A stretch of 64,000 bases of DNA, from assembly GCA_020637555.1 (NCBI GenBank), contig JACKKF010000003.1, positions 1-64,000 of the forward strand. Direction: 5' to 3'. Origin of the DNA: Rhodobacter sp. (GTDB lineage: Bacteria; Pseudomonadota; Alphaproteobacteria; Rhodobacterales; Rhodobacteraceae). The notes beneath the pieces were generated by a model. That model was given only the letters and a program-made list of their open reading frames with translations. It was not told the origin of the DNA and did not search any database. How positions within the stretch are numbered: position 1 is the stretch's first letter; the number at the start of each line of letters is the position of its first letter. Below are positions 17,158 to 25,160 of the stretch, in pieces. A program made the translations under genes and the position numbers.

Positions 17158-18354
17158 CTATCCCGCATACAGGTAATCCCGGGTCAGGGGGACGGCCTCT
17201 TGCTGGCGGGCAAGCTGCAACTGGAACACGCATTGGCCGGCATGGCGAAAGGTCTGCTCCGAGGCGACCAGATAGAATTTCCACATCCGCACGAACCGGG
17301 CGTCATAAAGACGCTCGGCCTCGGGGCGGCGGGCCATGAACCGGGCGTGCCAATGACGCAGGGTCTCGGCGTAATGCAGGCGCCAGACCTCGACGTCGGT
17401 CGTGACCAGGCCCGTGCGTTCGACCGCGGCCATGGTTTCCGAGAGCGCCGGAATATAGCCGCCCGGGAAGATGTATCTGGTGATCCAGGGATTGGTCGAG
17501 CCGGGCGGGGTGAACCGGCCGATCGTGTGGATCAGCGCCACGCCGTCGGGGGTCAGCAGGTCGTGGACCTTCTGGAAATAGGTGCGGTAGTTGGGCGCGC
17601 CGACATGTTCGAACATGCCCACCGAGACGATGCGGTCGAACGGCCCGCTGACCGCGCGATAATCGACCAGTTCGAACCGGACACGATCCTGCAGACCCGC
17701 CGCCTGCGCGCGGTCGCGCGCGACCTTGAGTTGTTCGTCCGACAGGGTCACGCCCGTCACCTCGGCGCCGAAATCGCGCGCCAGCGTCAGGGCCATGCCG
17801 CCCCAGCCGCAACCTATGTCGAGAACGCGCATCCCCGGCGTGATCCTGAGCTTGCGCGCGATATGGGTCTTTTTCTGGGCCTGCGCCTGTTCGAGCGTGT
17901 CCTGCGGCGTCTTGAAATAGGCGCAGGAATACTGGCGGTCCTCGTCGAGGAACAGATCATAGAGCGCGCCCGACAGGTCATAGTGATGCGCCACATTGCG
18001 CCGCGCGCGCCGCGCCTGATTGCGCTGACTGAGGCCGCGCGTCAGGTCGCGCAGTTTCTGCCTGGCGCGATTTTCGCCGCTGTCATGGCCCTGCATGATG
18101 TTGCGCAGCACCAGTTCGAGCAGCCCGTGCAGATCGTCGCCGTCGATCGTCAGCGTGCCGTCCGTATAGGTTTCGCCCAGCGCCAGGTGCGGATTGCTGG
18201 CCAGCCGGCGCAGCGCCGCGTCCGTGCGGATTTGAACGGCCACGACCGGGAGACCCGCACCGTAGCGGCGAACCGTGCCATCGGGATAGGTCAGGTTGAG
18301 GGTCCCGACCTTGACCAGACGGGACAGGAACCGGTCGATCCATCGATTCCACAT
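17158..18354 (-). CDS. cfa: Cyclopropane-fatty-acid synthase-like methyltransferase
   Basis: These SAM-dependent enzymes modify double bonds of membrane phospholipid acyl chains. The 398-residue product has an N-terminal lipid-binding domain (1-105) and a class I methyltransferase domain with the motif-I glycine cluster VLDIGCGWGGMALTLA. Preceding it are the CFA signatures NVAHHYDLSGALYDLFLD and YSCAYF, and later come SVGMFEHVG and RYIFPGGYIPAL. The start ATG 18354 gives MWNRWIDRFLSRL. A promoter with an embedded palindrome lies at 18386-18420. The family also includes other lipid methylases, so cyclopropane as the product is likely but not certain. Confidence 0.85.
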   Translation of the reverse strand: MWNRWIDRFLSRLVKVGTLNLTYPDGTVRRYGAGLPVVAVQIRTDAALRRLASNPHLALGETYTDGTLTIDGDDLHGLLELVLRNIMQGHDSGENRARQKLRDLTRGLSQRNQARRARRNVAHHYDLSGALYDLFLDEDRQYSCAYFKTPQDTLEQAQAQKKTHIARKLRITPGMRVLDIGCGWGGMALTLARDFGAEVTGVTLSDEQLKVARDRAQAAGLQDRVRFELVDYRAVSGPFDRIVSVGMFEHVGAPNYRTYFQKVHDLLTPDGVALIHTIGRFTPPGSTNPWITRYIFPGGYIPALSETMAAVERTGLVTTDVEVWRLHYAETLRHWHARFMARRPEAERLYDARFVRMWKFYLVASEQTFRHAGQCVFQLQLARQQEAVPLTRDYLYAG

Positions 18355-18385
18355 GGCGGACCTCACAATCCGAGTGAATTCGTTG

Positions 18386-18420
18386 TTACACAAGTGTAAG
18401 GCATTGGTGGGCCCGGTCAA
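18386..18420 (-). promoter_or_regulatory. Promoter of the CFA-synthase-like gene with a palindromic operator candidate
   Basis: On the minus strand TTGACC (18420-18415) and TACACT (18398-18393) are spaced 16 bases apart, a good sigma-70 promoter about 35 bases upstream of the start codon. The -10 hexamer lies inside the inverted repeat TTACAC-AA-GTGTAA (18386-18399 on the plus strand), whose six-base arms are perfect. A protein bound there would block the promoter, which suggests a repressor or a MerR-type switch. The regulator is not encoded in the immediate vicinity. Confidence 0.55.
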
Positions 18421-18444
18421 GTCATGCGCGCACCGCTTTGTCCC

Positions 18445-18472
18445 TTGCAGGCGGGGGGAATCCCGTTATAAG
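18445..18472 (+). promoter_or_regulatory. Probable promoter of the rpsF-rpsR-rplI operon
   Basis: TTGCAG (18445-18450) and TATAAG (18467-18472) are spaced by 16 bases and lie about 110 bases upstream of rpsF. The -10 box sits in an otherwise GC-rich region. The resulting leader of roughly 100 bases could hold a site for S6/S18 autoregulation, as in other bacteria, but I cannot see a convincing fold. Confidence 0.5.
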
Positions 18473-18579
18473 GCCCCATCCCGCCGCATCCCACGAATCC
18501 GGCGCAGTCTCTCGTGGGCGGGCGCGGCGGGGCGAAACGCCCGCCTTGTGAAATGCGCCTCGACAGTATTGGAGACCAC

Positions 18580-18957
18580 ATGCCTCTCTACGAGCATGTC
18601 ATGATCGCGCGTCAGGATCTGTCCAACGCGCAGGCGGAAGGGCTGATCGAGCACTTCTCGACCGTGATTTCCGACAACGGCGGCTCGATCGTCGGCACCG
18701 AATACTGGGGTGTCAAGACGATGGCCTACAAGATCAACAAGAACCGCAAGGGTCACTACATGTTCCTGCGCACCGACGCCCCGTCGGCCGCGATCCAGGA
18801 AATGGAACGCCTGGCGCGCCTGCACGACGACGTCATGCGCGTGCTCTCGGTCAAGGTGGACGCCCACGAGGACGGCCCCTCGGTGCAGATGCAGAAGCGT
18901 GACGAGCGCGGCGACCGTGGTGATCGCGGCGACCGTGGCGACCGTCCGCGCCGCTGA
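18580..18957 (+). CDS. rpsF: 30S ribosomal protein S6
   Basis: S6 binds S18 on the platform of the small ribosomal subunit. The 125-residue product matches the family from MPLYEHVMIARQDLSNAQ through GVKTMAYKINKNRKGHYMFL to the conserved RLHDDVMRVLSVKVD. After residue 100 the chain ends in a low-complexity basic tail with repeated RGD units (about 108-122), encoded by near-identical nine-base repeats. Such Arg/Gly/Asp tails are common in alphaproteobacterial S6. A GGAGA site lies 5-9 bases upstream of the ATG. It heads the operon with rpsR and rplI. Confidence 0.97.
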   Translation: MPLYEHVMIARQDLSNAQAEGLIEHFSTVISDNGGSIVGTEYWGVKTMAYKINKNRKGHYMFLRTDAPSAAIQEMERLARLHDDVMRVLSVKVDAHEDGPSVQMQKRDERGDRGDRGDRGDRPRR

Positions 18958-18982
18958 TCCGGTCTTGAAGGAGTAAACCCCA

Positions 18983-19208
18983 ATGGCCACCAAACCGTTT
19001 TCCGCCGCCGCAAGGTCTGCCCGTTCTCGGGCGAGAACGCGCCCGCCATCGACTACAAGGACGTGCGCCTGCTGCAACGCTACATCTCCGAGCGTGGCAA
19101 GATCGTGCCCGCCCGCATCACCGCCGTTTCGGCCAGAAGCAGCGCGAACTCGCGCGCGCCATCAAGCGCGCCCGCTTCCTCGCCCTGCTGCCCTATGCCG
19201 TGAAGTGA
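18983..19208 (+). pseudogene. rpsR: 30S ribosomal protein S18, frame broken by two one-base deletions
   Basis: S18 is an essential partner of S6. After a start at 18983 (MATKPF) the family sequence FRRRKVCPFSG is expected, but a T is missing from the run at 18998-19001 and the frame goes wrong. In the next frame DYKDVRLLQRYISERGKIV and PARITAVSA are perfect S18. A second loss, one A near 19134, again shifts the frame, and QRELARAIKRARFLALLPYA then ends normally at 19206-19208. Restoring two bases gives a regular 75-residue S18. Because the gene is essential and everything else is intact, a sequencing or assembly error is far more likely than real decay. Confidence 0.9.
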
Positions 19209-19218
19209 GGACCCCGTC

Positions 19219-19797
19219 ATGCAGTGATTCTGCTGGAACGTGTGGCCAAGCTGGGCCAGATGGGCGACGTGGTGAAGGTGCGCGACGGTTTCGCCCGCAA
19301 CTTCCTGCTGCCGCAGGGCGGCGCTGCGCGCGACCGATGCCAACAAGCAGGTGTTCGAGGCGCAGAAAGCGCAGCTCGAGGCCCGCAACCTGGAAACCCG
19401 CGCCGAAGCGCAGGCGCTGGCCGACAAGCTCGACGGCACCAGCTATGTCGTGATCCGCTCGGCTTCGGATGCCGGCGCGCTCTATGGCTCGGTCACCCCG
19501 CGTGACATCGCCGACGCCGCCACCGCCGAGGGCTTCTCGATCGACCGCCGCCAGGTGGTTCTGTCGGCCCCGATCAAGACGCTGGGCGTCCATGGCCTGT
19601 CCGTCGTTCTGCACCCCGAGGTCACCGCCTCGATCAGCGTGAACGTCGCCCGTTCGGCCGAAGAAGCCGAACTGCAGGCCTCGGGCAAGTCGATTCAGGA
19701 ACTGGCGGCCGAAGCCGAGGCTGCGGCCGAGTTCGAGATCGCGGAACTGTTCGACGATATCGGCGGTGCCGCCGACGAGGACGACGAGCAGGCCTGA
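19219..19797 (+). pseudogene. rplI: 50S ribosomal protein L9, frame broken by two small deletions
   Basis: L9 binds 23S rRNA near the L1 stalk. The start should read MQVILLERVAKLGQMGDVVK, but a G is missing after ATGCAG at about 19224, creating an immediate TGA. The stretch VILLERVAKLGQMGDVVKVR continues in the shifted frame until the AA of an expected lysine codon is lost at about 19317. From there ALRATDANKQVFEAQKAQLE and the whole C-terminal domain run to 19797 in the original frame. With the three bases restored the protein would be 193 residues with a Glu/Ala-rich end. As for rpsR, a data error is the likely cause. Confidence 0.9.
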
Positions 19798-19941
19798 GCC
19801 TGACGCGAAAGTGTTGCACGGGGCGCGCATCTGGACGGGTGTGCGCCCCGTTTGCATCCGCTGCCCTTGTTCGCGGGCCGCGGGTGCCCTATTCTTGGTC
19901 CAAGCATCGAGATTTGTGCATTTGTTGATCGGGGGTTCTCC

Positions 19942-20355
19942 ATGGCGTTGCCGATGACAGCAAGTTCCGAAGATACCATTGAAACCGCCGCTCCTGATAC
20001 CGGGGCGACGGCAGGGGAATGTGCGCTGCGTCCGATCGACGAAATGGTCGAACAGGCGCAGGCGGCCGCGACCTTTCTCAAGGCGCTGGCGCACGAGGGG
20101 CGGCTGCTGATCCTGTGCTACCTGTCCTCGGGCGAAAAGTCCGTGACCGAGCTCGAGCATCTGCTGGGATCGCGGCAGGCTGCGGTCAGCCAGCAGCTTG
20201 CCCGGCTCAGGCTGGAGGGGCTGGTCACCTGCCGCCGCGAAGGCAAGGCGATCTACTATTCGCTGGGCGATCCCCGCGCCGCCCAGACCATCGCGCTGAT
20301 GTATGACATGTTCTGCGGCCGCACGATGGACGAGATCGAGGCCGCGCGCGGCTGA
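19942..20355 (+). CDS. SqrR/BigR-like ArsR-family redox regulator
   Basis: SqrR and BigR are ArsR-type repressors that sense persulfides or oxidants by forming a link between two cysteines. The 137-residue product has the winged-helix core LKALAHEGRLLILCYLSSGE, SRQAAVSQQLARLRLEGLV and EGKAIYYSL. Its cysteines are at 27, 59, 97 and 125. Cys59 and Cys125 are 66 residues apart, the same spacing as Cys41 and Cys107 of Rhodobacter SqrR, and Cys27 matches the position of SqrR Cys9. The N-terminus is about 18 residues longer than SqrR. It lies 124 bases upstream of the amino acid importer operon, a possible target. Confidence 0.82.
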   Translation: MALPMTASSEDTIETAAPDTGATAGECALRPIDEMVEQAQAAATFLKALAHEGRLLILCYLSSGEKSVTELEHLLGSRQAAVSQQLARLRLEGLVTCRREGKAIYYSLGDPRAAQTIALMYDMFCGRTMDEIEAARG

Positions 20356-20479
20356 GGTCCCTTGCCGCTACGGCAGGACCCGCGGATTGGCCCTTGCGAA
20401 ATGGCCCCCGGGACGCAAAGCTTGACCTGTTGATCAACCGCACCCCGGAAACCCCGGGGGCCAGCAGGGGGCATGTCCA

Positions 20480-21319
20480 ATGACCGACCGAATTCCGTTT
20501 CTTCGCACTCTGGCTGCCGGGGCCGCGCTGGCGCTGACGCTGGCGACCGGGGCCGCGCAGGCGCAGGACACCGGCACGGTGGACGATGCGCGCCTGATCC
20601 ATCCCGGATTTCTGACGGTGGGCACGTCGGACCCGGTCTACCCGCCGTGGATGATGAACGATTCGCCCGAATCCGGCGAAGGGTTCGAAAACGCACTGGT
20701 CTATGCGCTGGCCGCCGAAATGGGGTTTTCCCACGACCAGGTGCAATGGGTGCGCCTGACCTTCGATCAGATCATCGCCCCGGGCGACAAGCCTTTTGAT
20801 TTCGCCATCAACCAGGTGTCGGTCACGCCGGCCCGGGCCGAGGTGGTCAGCTTCAGCCAGGTCTATTATCAGTCGGACAAGGCGGTCATCGCGCTGCCCG
20901 GGTCGCCGGTGATCGGCGCGACCTCGTTCGCCGATCTGCGCCAGGCGCGTTGGGGGGCGGCCATCGGCACGACCGACCTGATCTATCTGGAAAATGTGGT
21001 CGGTGTCAGCGATGTCGCGGTCTATGACGACCAGGTCGGTGTGTTCCAGGCGATGCAGGCGGGACAGATCGACGCCACCGTCGCGGCCGTGCCGACCGCG
21101 CTGTTCGCGACGGCGGTGCAGATCCCCGAGGCCTCGATCGTGGCGATCCTGCCGCCGGATGCGCATGACGAAGGGCATGGCCTGCTGTTCCAGAAAGACA
21201 ACCCGCTGGTGCCGTGGGTGGACGCGGCGTTGTCGCGGCTGATCGAACAGGGCACCGTGCAGGAGCTGGTGAACACCTGGCTGGTTGCCGATCCGTCCCT
21301 GCCCGTCATCACCGAATGA
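20480..21319 (+). CDS. Polar amino acid ABC transporter, periplasmic binding protein
   Basis: This family-3 solute-binding protein delivers its ligand to the permease encoded next. The 279-residue product has a signal peptide (1-28, ending GAAQAQ) and the typical domain start LTVGTSDPVYPPWM. Further motifs include GFENALVYALAAEMGF and DFAINQVSVTPARAEVVSFS, with the family threonine-arginine ligand pair in the latter. Ligand specificity cannot be read. The stop overlaps the permease start by four bases (ATGA). The promoter should lie in the 124 bases after the SqrR-like gene. Confidence 0.9.
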   Translation: MTDRIPFLRTLAAGAALALTLATGAAQAQDTGTVDDARLIHPGFLTVGTSDPVYPPWMMNDSPESGEGFENALVYALAAEMGFSHDQVQWVRLTFDQIIAPGDKPFDFAINQVSVTPARAEVVSFSQVYYQSDKAVIALPGSPVIGATSFADLRQARWGAAIGTTDLIYLENVVGVSDVAVYDDQVGVFQAMQAGQIDATVAAVPTALFATAVQIPEASIVAILPPDAHDEGHGLLFQKDNPLVPWVDAALSRLIEQGTVQELVNTWLVADPSLPVITE

Positions 21320-22170
21320 TCCCCCAGCAGCCCACGACCCCCCCGCCGCCACCCCGGCGGCGGGGGTTCGACTGGCGCACCGCGCTGGTGCCGGCGCTGA
21401 TCGGGGGCGCAGGGATCGTCGTGGTGTTCGGCGGGTTGGCCTGGCTGATCGCGATCAATCCCAACTGGCCGCGCATCCAGGCACAGTTCTTCAGCCTCGA
21501 TCACATGCGCGCCGCATTGCCGCGCGTTGCGCATGGCTTTGTCACCAACATGACGGTCTGGCTGATCGCGCTGGCCTGCATCGCGGTCTGGGCGCTGGTC
21601 CTGGCGGTGGTGCGCAGCCTGCGGGGGCCGTGGTTCGCGCCCTTCCGGCTGATGGTGATGCTCTACATCGACATCTTTCGCGGCCTTCCGGCGCTGTTGC
21701 TGGTGATCCTGTTCGGCTTTGGCATTCCCGCGCTCAGGCTGGCGGGGCTGCCGAATTCGGGCCTGTTCTGGGGCGGCGTGGCGATGGTGCTCAGCTATTC
21801 CGCCTATGTGTGCGAGATCTACCGCGCCGGCATCGACGCCGTGCACGAGGGGCAGCGTGCCGCGGCGCGGGCCCTGGGCCTGACCGAATGGCAGACGATG
21901 GTCCATGCGATCCTGCCGCAGGCGCTGCGCAACGCGGTGCCCAGTCTCATGAACATCGTTGTCGCGCTGCAAAAGGACGTGGCGCTGCTGTCGGTCATCG
22001 GGGTGCGCGACGCGGTGCGCGAGGCCCAGATCTATACCGCGACGACGTTCAACTATTCCTCGCTGGTGGTGGCGGCGCTGCTGTTTCTGCTGGCGACGAT
22101 CCCGATGGCCCGGCTGGCCGACTGGATCACCCATCGCGACCGCCTGCGCCGCCTGCAGATCGCGGATTGA
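21316..22170 (+). CDS. Polar amino acid ABC transporter, permease
   Basis: This is the single membrane subunit of the importer (HisMQ family), presumably acting as a homodimer. The 284-residue product has a proline-rich cytoplasmic N-terminus, a first transmembrane helix at about 23-48 and further helices with the family pattern YIDIFRGLPALLLVILFGFG. The EAA loop that contacts the ATPase is EGQRAAARALGLTEWQTM, followed by ILPQALRNAVPSLMN. Start ATG 21316 overlaps the binding-protein stop. Most related systems encode two permeases; only one is present here. Confidence 0.9.
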   Translation: MIPQQPTTPPPPPRRRGFDWRTALVPALIGGAGIVVVFGGLAWLIAINPNWPRIQAQFFSLDHMRAALPRVAHGFVTNMTVWLIALACIAVWALVLAVVRSLRGPWFAPFRLMVMLYIDIFRGLPALLLVILFGFGIPALRLAGLPNSGLFWGGVAMVLSYSAYVCEIYRAGIDAVHEGQRAAARALGLTEWQTMVHAILPQALRNAVPSLMNIVVALQKDVALLSVIGVRDAVREAQIYTATTFNYSSLVVAALLFLLATIPMARLADWITHRDRLRRLQIAD

Positions 22171-22174
22171 CCCC

Positions 22175-22912
22175 ATGATCGAGATCCGCAACCTGACCAA
22201 GTATTTCGGCACCCATCTGGTTCTGGACCGGGTGGATCTGACCATCGCCCGGCACGAGGTGGTCTGCCTGATCGGGGCCTCGGGGTCGGGCAAGTCCACC
22301 TTGCTGCGCTGCATCAACCGCCTGATCGAACCCGACTGGGGCGAGATCCGGCTCGATGGCACGCCGATCACCGATCCGTCCTTTGGCAAGACCGGGCTTC
22401 AGCGCCGGGTCGGGATCGTGTTCCAAAGCTACAACCTGTTTCCGCACATGCGCGTCATCGACAACATCACCCTGGCCCCGCGCAAGGCGCAGCGCGTGCC
22501 CCGCGCCCAGGCCGAGGCCCGGGCGATGGAGGTCCTGTCACTGCTGGGGATGGAACGGTTCGCGCGCGCCTATCCCGAGCAGCTGTCCGGCGGGCAGCAA
22601 CAGCGGGTCGCGCTGGCGCGGGCGCTGGCGGGCGAACCCGATGTGCTGTTGCTCGACGAGGTGACGGCGGCGCTGGATCCCGAACTGGTGGGCGAGGTGA
22701 TGGATGCGATCCGCGGACTCAAGGCGCGGGGGCTGACGATGGTGATCGTCACGCATGAGATGGGCTTTGCCCGCGATCTGGCCGATCGCGTGTGCTTCCT
22801 GGACGGCGGCCGCATCATCGAGGAGGCCCCGCCGGCGCAGTTGTTCGGATCGCCCGGCCATCCACGCACGCAGGCCTTCCTGCACCGATTGATCGAAGGT
22901 GGGCGCTTGTGA
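22175..22912 (+). CDS. Polar amino acid ABC transporter, ATPase
   Basis: The 245-residue GlnQ/HisP-type ATPase powers the importer from the cytoplasmic side. It has the Walker A motif GASGSGKST (34-42), the Q-loop VFQSYNLFPHM, the signature LSGGQQQRVALARAL, the Walker B VLLLDEVTAALDPE and the switch histidine in VIVTHEMGFA. The start follows the permease stop by four bases. Its stop overlaps a possible GTG at 22909, but the next gene more likely begins at 22966. Confidence 0.95.
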   Translation: MIEIRNLTKYFGTHLVLDRVDLTIARHEVVCLIGASGSGKSTLLRCINRLIEPDWGEIRLDGTPITDPSFGKTGLQRRVGIVFQSYNLFPHMRVIDNITLAPRKAQRVPRAQAEARAMEVLSLLGMERFARAYPEQLSGGQQQRVALARALAGEPDVLLLDEVTAALDPELVGEVMDAIRGLKARGLTMVIVTHEMGFARDLADRVCFLDGGRIIEEAPPAQLFGSPGHPRTQAFLHRLIEGGRL

Positions 22913-22965
22913 CCGCGGCAACCAGGGAGGGCCCGAATTTGCGACAGAACGAGGAGGAACCGCCC

Positions 22966-24264
22966 GTGCAGGACCTGCCGATCGCGCTGATCGGCGCGGG
23001 GCCGATGGGGTTGGCCTGTGCCAAGGTCCTGGTCGAACAGGGGATCGCCTTTCAGGGGTTCGAGCTGCACGCGGACGTGGGCGGGCTTTGGGATATCTCG
23101 GGGCCCCGGTCGACCATGTATGAAAGCGCGCATCTGATCTCGTCGCGCACAAAGACCGAATTTCGGGATTTTCCGATGGACCCAGGCGTCGCGGATTATC
23201 CGTCGCATCGCGTGCTCAAGGCGTATTTCCACGCCTTTGCCGATCGGTTCGATCTGCGCCGCCATTATCGCTTCAATGCCGAGGTGCTGCGCTGCGAGCC
23301 GCTGGACGCCGGCGGGTGGCGTGTCACCTGGCGCGAGGGCGGGGCCGAACACGACGGGCTGTTTTCTGGCGTCATGATCGCGAACGGCACCCTCAGCGAG
23401 CCGAACATGCCCCGGTTCGAGGGGCGCTTTGACGGCGCGCTCATCCACTCGGCCCAATACCGGCACCCGGACCAGATGCGCGGCAAGCGCGTTCTGGTGA
23501 TCGGGGGCGGGAACTCGGGCTGTGATATCGTGGTGGATGCGGTGCATCACGGCGAATGCGCGGATCTTTCGCTCAGACGGGGCTACCATTTCGTGCCGAA
23601 ATACGTGTTCGGAAAGCCTGCCGACACGCTGGGTGGTCTGCCCCTGCCGATGTGGCTGAAGCGTCGTGTGGACGGCATGATCCTGCGCTGGTTCGCGGGC
23701 GATCCGCAGCGCGTCGGCTTTCCGCAGCCCGATCACAAGCTTTATGAAAGCCACCCGGTGGTGAATTCGCTGGCGATCTTCCACGCGGGGCACGGGGACA
23801 TCCGCATCCGGCCCGACATCGCCCGGTTCGATGGCCGGACCGTGCATTTCAAGGACGGCACCCAGGCGGACTACGATCTGGTCATCGCCGCCACCGGCTA
23901 TCTGCTGCACTATCCGTTCATCGACCGCGACCTGCTGAACTGGCAGGGCGCGGCGCCGCATCTGTTCCTGAACTGTCTGCACCCGACACGCGACGATCTG
24001 TTCGTGATGGGCATGGTCGAGGCGACTGGCCTGGGTTGGCAGGGCCGCCACGAGCAGGCCGAGATGGTGGCGCGCTACATCAGGGGACTGCGGCAGGGCA
24101 GCGCCGCGGCCCGCGCGATCCAGGCCGAAAAGGCCGGCGACTTTGCGCGCGTCACCGGCGGCATGTCCTATGTCGATCTGCCGCGCATGGCCTATTACGT
24201 CGAACGCGGCGCCTATCGCGCCGCGGTGACGCAGCGCATCAAGGCTTTGGGAGGGCAGGGATGA
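22966..24264 (+). CDS. Flavin-containing monooxygenase
   Basis: Class B flavoprotein monooxygenases oxygenate soft nucleophiles such as amine nitrogen or sulfur using NADPH and O2. The 432-residue product has the FAD motif GAGPMG (10-15), the diagnostic FMO motif FDGALIHSAQY (155-165) and the NADPH motif GGGNSG (180-185). ATGY-type residues (VIAATGYLLHY) appear near 310. A GTG at 22966, eight bases after a strong GAGGAGG, is chosen; a GTG at 22909 overlapping the ATPase stop lacks such a site. Its place after an amino acid-type importer suggests it acts on the imported compound. Trimethylamine monooxygenase is one possible relative. Confidence 0.88.
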   Translation: MQDLPIALIGAGPMGLACAKVLVEQGIAFQGFELHADVGGLWDISGPRSTMYESAHLISSRTKTEFRDFPMDPGVADYPSHRVLKAYFHAFADRFDLRRHYRFNAEVLRCEPLDAGGWRVTWREGGAEHDGLFSGVMIANGTLSEPNMPRFEGRFDGALIHSAQYRHPDQMRGKRVLVIGGGNSGCDIVVDAVHHGECADLSLRRGYHFVPKYVFGKPADTLGGLPLPMWLKRRVDGMILRWFAGDPQRVGFPQPDHKLYESHPVVNSLAIFHAGHGDIRIRPDIARFDGRTVHFKDGTQADYDLVIAATGYLLHYPFIDRDLLNWQGAAPHLFLNCLHPTRDDLFVMGMVEATGLGWQGRHEQAEMVARYIRGLRQGSAAARAIQAEKAGDFARVTGGMSYVDLPRMAYYVERGAYRAAVTQRIKALGGQG

Positions 24265-25160
24265 CCGGCGATATCGACAGCGTGACGCTGAATTTCAGCC
24301 CCGGGTCGCTGCTGCTGCTGAACGCGATCCTGGCGGTGGTCATGTTCGCGATCGCGCTGGACCTCAAGCCCGACCACTTTCGCGCCCTTCTCCGCGCGCC
24401 AAAGCCGGTGATTGCCGGCTTTCTGTCCCAGTTCCTGGTGCTGCCGGCGGCAACCTATCTGCTGGTTCTGGCCGTGCAGCCGCGCCCGTCGATCGCGCTG
24501 GGCCTGATCCTGGTCGCCGCCTGTCCCGGCGGCAATATCAGCAACTTCCTGACCCATCGGGCCGGCGGCAACACCGCGCTTTCCGTCAGCCTGACGGCCA
24601 TCGCCACCGTGGGCGCGTTGGCGCTGACGCCGCTCAACATCGCGCTGTGGGGGGGGCTCTATGCGCCCACGCGCGCCATCTTGCAGGCAACGCGGATCGA
24701 CCCGGTGCAGGTGGCGGTGACCGTGGCCTTCATGCTGGTGCTGCCGCTGCTGCTGGGGATGATGCTGAATGCCCGCGCGCCAGCCCTGGCCGCGCGTATC
24801 CGGCGACCGATGCAGGTCCTGTCGATGGTGATCTTCGTCGGTTTCATCGTCGCAGCCCTGGCGGCGAACTGGCAGTATTTCCTGGACCTTGCCGGGCTGG
24901 TCGCAGGCCTGGTCATCGCCCACAACACGCTGGCGCTGGGCCTCGGGTTTCTGGTTGCGCTGGCGTTTCGCGTCAGCGCCGCCGACCGACGGGCGATCAC
25001 GATCGAGACGGGCATCCAGAACTCGGGCCTGGGGCTGATCCTGATCTTTGCCTTTTTCGGCGGGCTGGGCGGCATGGCGGTGGTCGCGGCCTTCTGGGGC
25101 ATGTGGCACGCGATTTCAGGGCTGGCCCTGGCGACGCTCTGGTCTCGGCGGCCGGCATGA
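24261..25160 (+). CDS. BASS-family (bile acid:sodium symporter-like) transporter
   Basis: The BASS family moves organic anions, often with sodium. The 299-residue product has nine to ten hydrophobic segments, with the family elements LVAACPGGNISNFLTHRAGG, an unwound crossover helix, and ETGIQNSGLGLILI, which holds the sodium-site glutamate and asparagine. Start ATG 24261 overlaps the monooxygenase stop by four bases, and its own stop overlaps the following epimerase gene, so translation is coupled. It might export or import the product of the monooxygenase; the substrate is unknown. Confidence 0.9.
   Translation: MTGDIDSVTLNFSPGSLLLLNAILAVVMFAIALDLKPDHFRALLRAPKPVIAGFLSQFLVLPAATYLLVLAVQPRPSIALGLILVAACPGGNISNFLTHRAGGNTALSVSLTAIATVGALALTPLNIALWGGLYAPTRAILQATRIDPVQVAVTVAFMLVLPLLLGMMLNARAPALAARIRRPMQVLSMVIFVGFIVAALAANWQYFLDLAGLVAGLVIAHNTLALGLGFLVALAFRVSAADRRAITIETGIQNSGLGLILIFAFFGGLGGMAVVAAFWGMWHAISGLALATLWSRRPA

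Noticed and set aside
18898..18955. Short tandem repeats considered as a CRISPR fragment
   Set aside because: The unit is only nine bases, lies in the coding end of rpsF and has no spacers.
22909..22965. GTG start for the flavin monooxygenase overlapping the ATPase stop
   Set aside because: A GTG at 22966 has a strong GAGGAGG site at the right distance and starts just before the FAD-binding strand; the upstream stretch looks like a leader.
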